A stretch of DNA of 64,000 bases, from assembly GCF_001881565.1 (NCBI RefSeq), contig NZ_MPDJ01000006.1:212072-276071 (forward strand), read 5' to 3'. The notes below the pieces were generated by a model. That model did no database searches. It worked only from the letters and a program-made list of their open reading frames with translations, and was not told the DNA's origin. The stretch comes from Eisenbergiella tayi (lineage in GTDB: Bacteria; Bacillota; Clostridia; Lachnospirales; Lachnospiraceae). A program made the position numbers and the translations under genes. Below, piece after piece: positions 34,518 through 43,579 of the stretch (the stretch's first letter is position 1; each line of letters starts with the position of its first letter).

Positions 34518-37361
34518 ATGAAAATTACTGGAATGCGGACTAACCGGATGGAGAATCCGCTGGGGTTTTACATGGACAGCGCAAGGATTTCCTATGTGGC
34601 GGAGGAAAGCAGGGGAAGCCGGCAGACAGCTGCGAGAGTTGTCGCAGCAAAAGAGGAGACCTTTGCGGAGCTTATTTTTGATTCGGGGAAAAGGGAAGAT
34701 ATTGACAGCATCTGTTATGAGCTGCCTTTCCGTCCGGAGCCCCGGACGCGGTATTATTGGAAAGTGACGGTCTGGGACGATGCCGGGGATGTCTGTGAAA
34801 GCGAGCCTGCCTGGTTTGAGACAGCAAAGGGAGATGGGGAGGCCTGGGAAGGCGTGTTTATCACACAGACCTTTTCCCAGCAGGAGCATCCGGTATTCCG
34901 TAAGAAAATCCGGGTGGAAAAACCGCTGAAAACAGCGCGTCTTTATGCCCTCGGCCTGGGCGTTTACGAACTTTCCCTGGATGGGGAAAAATTAGGAGAA
35001 GAGGTTCTTCTCCCCGGCCTTCATGCCTATGACAGCTGGCTGCAGTATCAGACCTATGAGCTCACGATGACGGAAGGGACTCATACGCTGGAAGCCATGC
35101 TGGGGGAAGGCTGGTATAAAGGACCCTATGGGCTGAAGGCAAAGCTGCCCCGCCATGGGGAGGAGTATGCGTTTATCGGAGAACTCCATCTTTTCTTTGA
35201 AGACGGAGAGGAACGCGTCATGGGTACGGACAAAAGCTGGGCGGTCAGGAAAGGAAAAGTCCTTTTTGACAGCATCTACGACGGAGAAATTTATGACGAA
35301 AGAGGGCAGGGAGAATCCGATTATCCGGTGAAACAGGCGAACCTTTCCACAAGCCGCCTCACCCCCAGGCTCAGCCCTTCCATCCGGATAGTGCGGCGTC
35401 TCAGGCCGGCGGCCCTGCTGCATACGCCCGCGGGGGAAACCGTACTGGATATGGGACAGAATATGGTGGGCTGGATGGAATTTGCCGTCAATCAGCCTGC
35501 GGGAATCGCGGTGCGGCTGCAGTTCGGGGAAATCCTTCAGAACGGGAATTTTTACCGGGACAACATGCGCACGGCGAAATGTGAATACACCTATATATCG
35601 GACGGAAAGCCCGGTACGGCCCGTTCCCATTTTACCTTTTACGGATTCCGGTATGTGAAAATAGAAGGCTTCCTGGGAACAGTCAGTCCCGAAGATTTTA
35701 CCGGCTGTGTGATTTCCTCCGAAATGGAAGAAACCGGAAGTCTGCAGACCTCATCGCCTATGGTCAACCAGCTTATATCCAACATAAAATGGGGACAGCG
35801 GGGGAATTTCCTGGATGTGCCCACCGACTGCCCGCAGAGGGATGAACGGATGGGATGGACGGGTGACGCCCAGATTTTTGCGGATACAGCCAGCTTCAAC
35901 TGTGACACCTACGCTTTTTACCTGAAGTTTTTGAAGGATTTGGCGCTGGAACAGGAAAAATGCGGGGGCAGCGTGCCCTATGTGGTCCCCATGTCACGCT
36001 ACGAGCTGAACGGCGCCTGTGCGTGGGGTGATGCCGCTGCCGTCATTCCCTGGGTGGTTTATGTACACTTCGGGGATCCTTATGTGCTGAAGGCCCAGTA
36101 CCCAAGCATGAAGGCATGGGTGGAATATATCCGGGGAGAAGAAGAAAGAAGCGGAGGCGGCCGTTTATGGCGGACCGGCAGACATTTCGGCGACTGGCTG
36201 GCACTGGACGGGAAGGTGGACGGCGGAGTTTACGGAAGCACGGATCCTTACTTCCTGGCGACGGCTTACTATTATTATTCCGCGCGGCTCACCGCAAAGG
36301 CGGCCGGAGTCCTTGCAAAGAAGGAGGAGCAGGAGCGTTACGATACTCTGGCGGATGAAATCAGGCAGGCTTTTTACCGGGAATATTATACCCCTTCCGG
36401 AAGGCTTGCGGTGGACACCCAGACCGCCTACGCGGTAGTAACCGCTTTCGGCCTGGTGCCGGAGGATTTCCGGGAACAGGTAAAAAAGGCTTTCTTCGAT
36501 AAAATGAAAGAAAATGCCTTCCGGCTCAACACCGGTTTTGTGGGGACGCCCTATCTGTGCCCCGCGCTGTCGGATCACGGATTCACGGAAAAAGCATACG
36601 GCCTGCTGCTGAATGAAGAATATCCGGGCTGGCTGTATGAAGTGAAAATGGGTGCGACCACTGTCTGGGAACGCTGGAATTCGGTGCTGCCTGACGGTTC
36701 CGTAAGCGGAACAGGAATGAATTCCCTGAATCATTATGCCTATGGCTCCATCGCCTCCTTCCTGTACCGCTATGCCGCGGGAATCAACCCGCAGGAGGAT
36801 GCGCCGGGCTTCCGGAAGGCGGTCCTGTCCCCCAGACCCGATTACCGGCTCCGCTATGTCAAAGGAGAACTCCTGACACCGGCCGGAACCTACCGTTCCG
36901 GGTGGGAGCTGGAAGAAGACGGCACGCTCCGGCTTCGGTTTACGGTTCCCTTCGGGGCTTCGGCAAAGCTGGTTCTGCCAGGAGGGGCCGGCGCCCTGAT
37001 CCGGCAGGAGAAGGAAGGTGCCGCCGGGGAAGAATGGAAAACGGAGTTCCAAATACAGGGAGAGGACGTACAGACACAGGTGCAGGCGGGCAGCTATCTT
37101 TTCACCTACCGTCCGTGCAGGCCCTATCGCCGCCGTTTCGGTATGGACAGCAACCTGAATGAGCTGATGTCCATACCGGAAACAAGAGAAATCATCGTGA
37201 GGCATTTCCCGAAAGCCGTGTCCGGCATCCCGTTCCAGGGAGAGGGTAGTATTGTGGAGGAGATCGCGAGATCCCCGTTTGCGGAGGTATCGGATGAGGA
37301 ACTTTCCGCCATGAAAGAAGAACTGGAGCAGCTAATACCCGCTCCTGAGGGGAGGCGTTAA
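34518..37361 (+). CDS. GH78 alpha-L-rhamnosidase
   Basis: A 947-aa rhamnosidase without signal peptide. The order of domains is typical: N-terminal beta-sandwiches (about 1-300, including 'FRPEPRTRYYWKVTVWDDAG' as the Bac_rhamnosid_N-like region), an (alpha/alpha)6 catalytic barrel (about 410-770) and a C-terminal beta-domain (about 775-870). Catalytic blocks are DVPTDCPQRDERMGWTGDA and ATTVWERWNS, holding the acid and base carboxylates. A tail of about 70 residues after the C-terminal domain (from RRFGMDSNLNELMSIPE) resembles an extra small helical domain. The gene is 18 bases after GH95. It releases terminal rhamnose from imported rhamnosides or rhamnogalacturonan fragments. Confidence 0.93.
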   Translation: MKITGMRTNRMENPLGFYMDSARISYVAEESRGSRQTAARVVAAKEETFAELIFDSGKREDIDSICYELPFRPEPRTRYYWKVTVWDDAGDVCESEPAWFETAKGDGEAWEGVFITQTFSQQEHPVFRKKIRVEKPLKTARLYALGLGVYELSLDGEKLGEEVLLPGLHAYDSWLQYQTYELTMTEGTHTLEAMLGEGWYKGPYGLKAKLPRHGEEYAFIGELHLFFEDGEERVMGTDKSWAVRKGKVLFDSIYDGEIYDERGQGESDYPVKQANLSTSRLTPRLSPSIRIVRRLRPAALLHTPAGETVLDMGQNMVGWMEFAVNQPAGIAVRLQFGEILQNGNFYRDNMRTAKCEYTYISDGKPGTARSHFTFYGFRYVKIEGFLGTVSPEDFTGCVISSEMEETGSLQTSSPMVNQLISNIKWGQRGNFLDVPTDCPQRDERMGWTGDAQIFADTASFNCDTYAFYLKFLKDLALEQEKCGGSVPYVVPMSRYELNGACAWGDAAAVIPWVVYVHFGDPYVLKAQYPSMKAWVEYIRGEEERSGGGRLWRTGRHFGDWLALDGKVDGGVYGSTDPYFLATAYYYYSARLTAKAAGVLAKKEEQERYDTLADEIRQAFYREYYTPSGRLAVDTQTAYAVVTAFGLVPEDFREQVKKAFFDKMKENAFRLNTGFVGTPYLCPALSDHGFTEKAYGLLLNEEYPGWLYEVKMGATTVWERWNSVLPDGSVSGTGMNSLNHYAYGSIASFLYRYAAGINPQEDAPGFRKAVLSPRPDYRLRYVKGELLTPAGTYRSGWELEEDGTLRLRFTVPFGASAKLVLPGGAGALIRQEKEGAAGEEWKTEFQIQGEDVQTQVQAGSYLFTYRPCRPYRRRFGMDSNLNELMSIPETREIIVRHFPKAVSGIPFQGEGSIVEEIARSPFAEVSDEELSAMKEELEQLIPAPEGRR

Positions 37362-37363
37362 AA

Positions 37364-38290
37364 ATGCGGTATCAGAATTATGAATTTCAGGTGCCCCGGG
37401 AAAAAGTGATCCGTGTCATCACGGATACGGATGCGAAAAATGAGGCGGATGATCCCTTCGCTGTGGTACATACCCTTCTGTCCCCCCGTTTTGAAAATGT
37501 GGGGCTCATAGCCGCCCATTTCGGGACGGACAGAGCGGCGGACAGCATGGAGCAAAGCTTCGGAGAGCTTCAGAAGATCCTTTCCCTGATGGATATCCCG
37601 GAGGAGAATCTCCTTTTCCGGGGAGCGGACCGGCCTCTTCCGTCTCCGGGGGAACCCGTGGATTCGGAGGGAGCCAGGCTGATTATCCGGGAGGCCATGC
37701 GGGAAGACGACCGCCCCCTGTTTGTCACCTTTATGGGTCCCCTTACGGACATCGCCAGCGCCTATCTCCTGGAACCCGCCATCGCGGGACGCCTTACGGT
37801 CATCTGGATCGGAGGCGGCAGATATCCTGCCGGAGGGCCGGAATTCAACCTGGGAAATGATATCCACGCCGCCAATGTGGTATTTTCCTCCCCCATCCCC
37901 CTGTGGCAGGTGCCCAAAAATGTATATGAAATGATGCCGGTAAGCTTTGCGGAGCTGGAATGCCGGGTATTGCCCCAGGGTGTGCTGGGAAAGTATCTGT
38001 TTGAACAGCTCCTTGCCTGCCAGATGGAAGAAACATCCAGGAAAAGCCCTTTCCGGACAGGGGAAACCTGGGTGCTGGGAGATTCCCCCGCGCCGGGACT
38101 TTTGCTTTATGAGCACAGATTTTGTTTTGACTGGATCGGCGCACCGTTAATTACCAGGGATATGACTTATGTGCATACGAAGCAGTACCGCCCCATACGG
38201 GTGTACAACAGCGTGGATCCCCGGCTGATTTTAGAGGATTTTTACTGTAAGCTGTCATTGTTTGCGGAAAAAGAAAGGACAGGAAAATGA
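37364..38290 (+). CDS. Nucleoside hydrolase-like protein in the glycan operon
   Basis: A 308-aa IUNH-superfamily protein. The N-terminal metal motif is present as ITDTDAKNEADDPFAV (about residues 20-35, D-x-D...D-D), and FVTFMGPLTDIASAYLL matches the family's second block. The C-terminal half diverges. It is three bases after GH78 and overlaps the URO-D-like gene by four bases, so it is translationally coupled to carbohydrate genes. Classical nucleoside salvage is an odd fit; action on another glycoside (an O- or N-riboside or furanoside) is conceivable but unproved. It differs clearly from the nucleoside hydrolase at 10889-11806. Confidence 0.88.
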   Translation: MRYQNYEFQVPREKVIRVITDTDAKNEADDPFAVVHTLLSPRFENVGLIAAHFGTDRAADSMEQSFGELQKILSLMDIPEENLLFRGADRPLPSPGEPVDSEGARLIIREAMREDDRPLFVTFMGPLTDIASAYLLEPAIAGRLTVIWIGGGRYPAGGPEFNLGNDIHAANVVFSSPIPLWQVPKNVYEMMPVSFAELECRVLPQGVLGKYLFEQLLACQMEETSRKSPFRTGETWVLGDSPAPGLLLYEHRFCFDWIGAPLITRDMTYVHTKQYRPIRVYNSVDPRLILEDFYCKLSLFAEKERTGK

Positions 38291-39441
38291 AATATAAAGA
38301 AAATTGGGAAGAGACGAAACAGAAATGGGAAAAGTACTGGAAACGGGAAAACACGGGAAGGCCGCTCATGAACATCATAGCCGAAAAGCCGGAAGCGATG
38401 GACGCTGAAAAGGCCGCGCATCTGAAATCCGTGGACGTAGAAGATAAATATATGAATCCGGAAAGGAGTGTGGAACGGTTCCGCTACTTTTGCGAAACCC
38501 ATGACTTTCTGGCGGAAAGCTTCCCCAACCTGAGCGTGGATTTCGGCCCCGGATCCATGGCCGGATACCTGGGCAGCGATATTGTGTTTGATATGAAAAC
38601 CGTCTGGTTCCGGGAATTTGTGGAAGACTGGCTGGATTATCCGGATCTCGCCTTTGACCCCGAAAACAAGTGGTTTCAGAAGCATATGGAGGTCTTCCGG
38701 AGAGTGTGCGAACTGTCCGGCGGGGATTTCTATGTGGGAATACCGGATATCATGGAAAATCTGGATGTGCTGGTGTCCATGAGGGGAGCCCAGGATACCA
38801 TTTTTGATATGATGGACGAACCGGAGGAGCTGCTTCGCAGAGTGAACCAGGTCCAGGATTTATATTTTACATATTATGATGCCTTTTATGATCTGGCAAA
38901 ACAAATGGAGAACGGAAAAGAAAGCTCCTGCTACACGGTTTTCCAGATCTGGGGAGAAGGGAAAATTGCCAAGCTGCAGTGTGATTTCTCCGCCATGATT
39001 TCCCCCGATCAGTTCCGGGAATTCGTGCAGGAAGCCCTCCGGGGACAGGCGAAGCAGTTAAATCATTCCCTCTACCATCTGGACGGCCCGGACGCCATAC
39101 GCCATCTGGACGCTATCATGGAGATTGAGGAAATTGACGCCCTGCAATGGACCAGCGGGGATTACGGACCGGACGGAACCTTTGAAGAATGGTATCCCAT
39201 TTATGACAAGGCTGTTGCGGCGGGAAAAGCCCTGTGGGTAAAGGTATACAGCGGCGAAACAGAGGAATGGCTGGAAAGGCTGGATAAGCTGGTAGCCCGT
39301 TACGGCAGCAGCGCCCTGTTCCTGTATTTTGGCCCCATGTCCAGGGAAAATGCGGACAAAATCCTGTCGCACGCCGAGAAACACTGGAGTGATGTGGAAG
39401 GAAGCTTTACGCGGGAATGCAGGAAGAGGGATTCACGCTGA
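38287..39441 (+). CDS. URO-D-superfamily-like protein of unknown function
   Basis: A 384-aa soluble protein. The N-terminal 'ENWEETKQKWEKYWKRENTGRPLMNIIAEKP' and the later FVGIP-like YVGIPDIMENLDVLVSMRG and 'HLDGPDAIRHLDAIMEIEEIDALQW' match a divergent uroporphyrinogen decarboxylase/methyltransferase-like family that is common in Clostridia next to sugar genes. Its true reaction is unknown. It starts inside the preceding gene (ATGA overlap). Haem synthesis genes are absent, so decarboxylation of uroporphyrinogen is unlikely. It is the second URO-D-like gene of the window; the first is also near a nucleoside hydrolase. Confidence 0.78.
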   Translation: MKYKENWEETKQKWEKYWKRENTGRPLMNIIAEKPEAMDAEKAAHLKSVDVEDKYMNPERSVERFRYFCETHDFLAESFPNLSVDFGPGSMAGYLGSDIVFDMKTVWFREFVEDWLDYPDLAFDPENKWFQKHMEVFRRVCELSGGDFYVGIPDIMENLDVLVSMRGAQDTIFDMMDEPEELLRRVNQVQDLYFTYYDAFYDLAKQMENGKESSCYTVFQIWGEGKIAKLQCDFSAMISPDQFREFVQEALRGQAKQLNHSLYHLDGPDAIRHLDAIMEIEEIDALQWTSGDYGPDGTFEEWYPIYDKAVAAGKALWVKVYSGETEEWLERLDKLVARYGSSALFLYFGPMSRENADKILSHAEKHWSDVEGSFTRECRKRDSR

Positions 39442-39467
39442 GTGTATTGGAAGAGGGAAAGGATATG

Positions 39468-42197
39468 ATGAAAAAAAGAGAAGTCACCCTGATCGGGGAC
39501 AGACGGCGGCTGAAAAAAGAGGAACCCCGGGTGGAATTCGGGATCAGCCTGCTGGAAACAGCGCTTAAGGAAACGGGATATGGCTGCGTCTGGGCCGAAG
39601 TGCCCGAACACCCATGGGAATACCGCCTGATTCCCGGAGAAAAGCTTTATGTGGGAATCCGTAAGGAAGAGGAGCTGATGAACTGGCTGGAGGAAGAGGA
39701 GGTGCTTTGCTTCCACAGCCGGGAACCGGAAGGAGAAGGCTTTTATCTTCAGCACATTCCCGGGAAAATGACGGTGGTCTGCGGCGGAAGCACTTCGGGA
39801 GCCCTTTACGGATGCCTGAAGCTGGCGGAGCTGCTGCGTGAGGAAAAGGAACTGCCCGCTGAACTCAGTTTTTATGATGCACCGGCCTTTAAGCTGAGGG
39901 GGCCTTGTGTGGGCCTTCAGAAAACAAAACTGGAGCCGCCGAGGCATACCTATGAATACCCGATCACCCCGGATCGTTTCCCCTGGTTCTACGATAAGAA
40001 AATGTGGCAGGAATTTCTGGACAGCATGCTCCGGGAACGCTGTAATGTCCTTTATATCTGGAGCGGCCATCCCTTTGCCTCTCTGGTAAAGGTGCCGGAT
40101 TACCCGGAAGCCCTGGAAGTGACCCCTGAAGAATATGAAAAAAACCGGGAGCTTTTCGGCTGGCTCACCAGGGAATGCGACAGAAGGGGAATCTGGGTTG
40201 TCCTGAAATTTTATAACATCCATATTTCCCTGCCCTTTGCCCTGGCCCACGGACTGGATCTGAACCAGAGCAATATCCATCCCCTTGTGGCGGACTATAC
40301 TTACAAATCCATCGTGGAATTTGTTAAGACCTATCCCCATATCGGCCTGATGGTCTGCCTGGGTGAGGCGCTGCGCGGAACGCAGAATAAAACGGACTGG
40401 TTTGCCCGTACGATCATTCCCGCTGTGAAGCAGGGCGCGAAGGAGGCCGGCCTGAAGGAGGAACCTCCTGTCATCCTGCGCGGCCACGACTGTGACCCGG
40501 TAGCCGCCATGGAAGCCGCTTCCGCCGAATATACCCATTTATATACCATGTGGAAATATAATGGGGAGAGCCTGACCACCTATCTGCCGAGAGGAAACTG
40601 GCAGCAGCTTCATAAAAGCTTAAGCGCCCTGGGCGGCGGCCATATCATGAACGTACACATTCTGGCTAATTTGGAGCCCTTCCGCTTCATGGCCCCCGGT
40701 TTTATCCAAAAATGTGTCCAGGCGGGAAGCGAGCGGCTCGGAGCCAACGGGCTTCATCTCTACCCCCTGTTTTACTGGGACTGGCCCTATTCCCCGGATA
40801 AATCGGAAAAAAGGCTCACCCAGCTTCACCGCGACTGGCTGTGGTATGAAGCGTGGTTCCGCTATGCATGGAATCCCTGGAGGCCGGAGGAAGAGGAAAA
40901 GGAATACTGGAAAAGAAGGCTGGCCTGTCAATACGGCATGCCCGAAGAAAATGCCGGAAGCCTGCTGAAGGCCCTGGAAGCCATGGGCCTGTGCGCGCCT
41001 AAAATCCTCGGAAGAGTGGGGATTACGGAAGGAAATCGCCAGACCATGAGTCTGGGGATGACCATGTCCCAGCTTACCAATGTGATAAAATACCGCCCCA
41101 ACAGAGAGCTGTGGCATTCGGTGGCCGCGGTGGGAGAGCAGCCGGATGATTACTGGCGGAAGGAAAAAGAAGGCCTTCCCCATGTGGGAGAAACACCCTT
41201 TGATCTGGTGGAGGATCTGGAATATCTGGTAGAACGTATGGATAAAAATGCGGCGGCAGCGGCCCGGTGTTCCGTCAGGGATCCCAAAGGGCTTCAGGGA
41301 ATCCTGGACGACTGCAGGGCTGTGAAAGCCATGACCCTGTTTTACTGCTGGAAAATCAAAGCCGCCATGAATATCCTGGCCTATAAATACGGCATGGATG
41401 AAAGATGCCTGGGAGAGCTCAGGTATCTGGAAGAAGCGCAGGAGCAATGGGAGCAGGCCATGGAATGGTACCGGAAGCTGACGGCTCTTACCAAAGAGAC
41501 CTACCTGTATGCCAACAGTATGCAGACGCCCCAGAGGAAAATCCCTTTCCCCAATGGAGAAACCTATGGGCATTGGACACAGTGCCTTCCTGAATATGAG
41601 AAAGAATTCCGTAATTTCAGGGCAAATGTGGAAAAGCTGAAAAACGGCTGGATTCCCGTGGGAGAAGAAGAGGAAACGGAAGGAAGCAGGCTGCCGGAAG
41701 CGGAATTTACCCTGGAAGGAAAAGGACTGGAAACCTATACCCTGAAAAAGGGAGAATACCTGTTTACGGACAGTGACAGCCGGATTCAGAATATCGCGCC
41801 GGAAATACAGGGCCTGACCGGGATCCGTTTCGGCATGGGCGAGGCCATCGTCACAGGGATAACCATTAAGCTGACCCTGGCGCAGGATTCCAAAATATTG
41901 ATAGGCTATTTCGACGACAAAGGGGTGGAATGGCTGCAGGTGCCCGAGCTGGAAACCAACACCCATGCGGATGACAGAGGCGGCCTGGCTGTCCTTTATG
42001 CCAACGCCCTGAAGGCACAGGGCTGCAAGGCTGTCCATATTCATGCGTTCTCCTATGAAAAAGGAACCCATGAGATTTATCTTGGCACCGGCGCATTTAT
42101 AGTTGCGGGCGTGATACCGGAGGATGCGCCTGTCGTTCCCCGGAACGCAGGGCTGGAAGGGGAAGGAATGGATACCCTTGACTGGATGTATGAGTGA
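39468..42197 (+). CDS. Putative glycosidase with GH20/GH67-like N-terminal domain, family unassigned
   Basis: A protein of about 909 aa. The N-terminal part (about 1-130) resembles the non-catalytic alpha/beta domain preceding GH20, GH67 and GH84 barrels: VVCGGSTSGALYGCLKLAELL followed by 'LSFYDAPAFKLRGPCVG'. A probable (beta/alpha)8 barrel follows (about 140-480) with acidic candidates in MVCLGEALRG and VILRGHDCDP. A helical region (about 490-740) and a C-terminal beta-domain (about 745-890) complete it. There is no signal peptide. I cannot assign a CAZy family. ATG 39468 is preferred because AAAGG is six bases upstream and this avoids overlapping the previous gene; the reading frame extends back to 39417. 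It sits between the URO-D-like gene and GH29 in the operon, so a role in glycan breakdown is a fair inference. Confidence 0.7.
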   Translation: MKKREVTLIGDRRRLKKEEPRVEFGISLLETALKETGYGCVWAEVPEHPWEYRLIPGEKLYVGIRKEEELMNWLEEEEVLCFHSREPEGEGFYLQHIPGKMTVVCGGSTSGALYGCLKLAELLREEKELPAELSFYDAPAFKLRGPCVGLQKTKLEPPRHTYEYPITPDRFPWFYDKKMWQEFLDSMLRERCNVLYIWSGHPFASLVKVPDYPEALEVTPEEYEKNRELFGWLTRECDRRGIWVVLKFYNIHISLPFALAHGLDLNQSNIHPLVADYTYKSIVEFVKTYPHIGLMVCLGEALRGTQNKTDWFARTIIPAVKQGAKEAGLKEEPPVILRGHDCDPVAAMEAASAEYTHLYTMWKYNGESLTTYLPRGNWQQLHKSLSALGGGHIMNVHILANLEPFRFMAPGFIQKCVQAGSERLGANGLHLYPLFYWDWPYSPDKSEKRLTQLHRDWLWYEAWFRYAWNPWRPEEEEKEYWKRRLACQYGMPEENAGSLLKALEAMGLCAPKILGRVGITEGNRQTMSLGMTMSQLTNVIKYRPNRELWHSVAAVGEQPDDYWRKEKEGLPHVGETPFDLVEDLEYLVERMDKNAAAAARCSVRDPKGLQGILDDCRAVKAMTLFYCWKIKAAMNILAYKYGMDERCLGELRYLEEAQEQWEQAMEWYRKLTALTKETYLYANSMQTPQRKIPFPNGETYGHWTQCLPEYEKEFRNFRANVEKLKNGWIPVGEEEETEGSRLPEAEFTLEGKGLETYTLKKGEYLFTDSDSRIQNIAPEIQGLTGIRFGMGEAIVTGITIKLTLAQDSKILIGYFDDKGVEWLQVPELETNTHADDRGGLAVLYANALKAQGCKAVHIHAFSYEKGTHEIYLGTGAFIVAGVIPEDAPVVPRNAGLEGEGMDTLDWMYE

Positions 42198-42212
42198 AAG
42201 GCGGATAAGAAA

Positions 42213-43571
42213 ATGGAAAAGAAAATACCCAGGGAAATTACGGGGGCGGAACTGAAATCCATGCTGAAAAGCAGCATCAATTTTAAAAGTCTGGGCGGCG
42301 TAAAGGTTCCCGGCCTGAAGCTGAAGCCGGAGCAGATGCAGTGGTGGCGGGATGCCAAAATAGGAATGTTTGTGCATTGGGGGCTTTATTCCCTTTTGGG
42401 AAGAGGGGAATGGGTGCGCTTCAATGAACAGATACCGAAGGAAGAATACGAAGCCCTTGCCATGGAATTCAGCCCTCAGAATTTTTCCACGGACGAATGG
42501 GCACAGATGGCCGTGGAGATGGGGGCAAGGTATATGGTCATGGTCACCAGACACCATGACGGCTTTGCACTTTGGGACAGCGCGGGCAGCTATGAGCAGT
42601 TTACCACTGCCAAAACCGGATCCCGCAGGGACTTTGTGGCGGAATATACGGAAAGCTGCCGTAAGGCAGGACTCCGAGTAGGATATTACTATTCCCCCAT
42701 GGACTGGCGGTTTCCCGGTTACTTTGATCCGGAGGGCCTGCCGGAGAATGCGGCGCTGATGAAAAAACAATGCTACGATCAGGTAGAGGAGCTGGTTACC
42801 CGATATGGGAAACCCGATATCCTGTGGTATGACGGCGGCTGGCTGGCGCACAAAGGAAGTGACACCTCCAGCGCCTGGTTCTGGGAACCCGGAAAGCTCA
42901 ATGCCATGGTGCGTTCCCACAGCCCGGAAACCGTGATCAATCCCCGATCCGGCTGGGAAGGAGATTTTTACTGCGACGAAGGCTCCCATGAAATACAGGG
43001 AAAAATCATTCCTGTTCCATGGGAAAAAAATATGTGCCTCTGCAGCGGCAGCAGCTGGGGCTGGATGGCGGATGATCCCGTGTCCGATTTTGACTGGCTG
43101 ATAAAAATGCTCGTCAATGTAGTATGCCGGGACGGCAACCTGCTTTTGAACATCGGCCCGGACAGAAACGGCAAGGTTTCGGAAGAGATCCACCAGCGTA
43201 TCAGGCAGATCGGAGACTGGCTGAGCCGTTACGGCGAAAGCATCTACAATACAAGAGGAGGCCCTTTCGAGCCAGAGGATGAGGTATACGGAACCACCTT
43301 CCGTGAAAACCGCATTTATCTGCATATCCTGGACACGGCGGCCTTTGCCGGACGCAGGCTCCCGGATCCGGGCGTGCGGATCCGACGCTGTTACCTGTTG
43401 GGAACAGAAGAAGACGCGCCTTTTGAACAGGGAGAAGAAGGGCTTCGGATCACAATACCTCAGGGAAGAAAGACAACGCCGCAGGATCCGGATTGCATCG
43501 TCGTACTGGAACTGGACGGGAAAGTCCCTCAAAAAGAAGAAAACGAAGTTTATTTCACGGGAAAGGAATAG
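42213..43571 (+). CDS. GH29 alpha-L-fucosidase
   Basis: A 452-aa enzyme with the GH29 barrel: KIGMFVHWGLYSLLG (about 49-63), TRHHDGFALWDS (about 112-123), the nucleophile D207 in DILWYDGGW, and LLLNIGPDRNGKV near the barrel end. A C-terminal beta-domain (about 345-452) follows. GH29 enzymes are retaining fucosidases acting on alpha-1,3/1,4/1,6 or terminal fucose. There is no signal peptide. It is 15 bases after the unassigned glycosidase and eight bases before GH42. Together with GH95 it gives the operon two complementary defucosylating activities. Confidence 0.94.
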   Translation: MEKKIPREITGAELKSMLKSSINFKSLGGVKVPGLKLKPEQMQWWRDAKIGMFVHWGLYSLLGRGEWVRFNEQIPKEEYEALAMEFSPQNFSTDEWAQMAVEMGARYMVMVTRHHDGFALWDSAGSYEQFTTAKTGSRRDFVAEYTESCRKAGLRVGYYYSPMDWRFPGYFDPEGLPENAALMKKQCYDQVEELVTRYGKPDILWYDGGWLAHKGSDTSSAWFWEPGKLNAMVRSHSPETVINPRSGWEGDFYCDEGSHEIQGKIIPVPWEKNMCLCSGSSWGWMADDPVSDFDWLIKMLVNVVCRDGNLLLNIGPDRNGKVSEEIHQRIRQIGDWLSRYGESIYNTRGGPFEPEDEVYGTTFRENRIYLHILDTAAFAGRRLPDPGVRIRRCYLLGTEEDAPFEQGEEGLRITIPQGRKTTPQDPDCIVVLELDGKVPQKEENEVYFTGKE

Positions 43572-43579
43572 GGGAAAAG

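Noticed and set aside
36165..37205. A 346-codon antisense ORF in GH78
   Set aside because: Shadow of the rhamnosidase C-terminal region.
39300..40538. A 412-codon antisense ORF
   Set aside because: Mirror frame of the URO-D-like and glycosidase genes; no motif.
40620..43532. A 970-codon antisense ORF across the unassigned glycosidase and GH29
   Set aside because: It spans two well-supported genes in opposite direction, has no ribosome site or domain, and follows the third-position bias of the sense genes.
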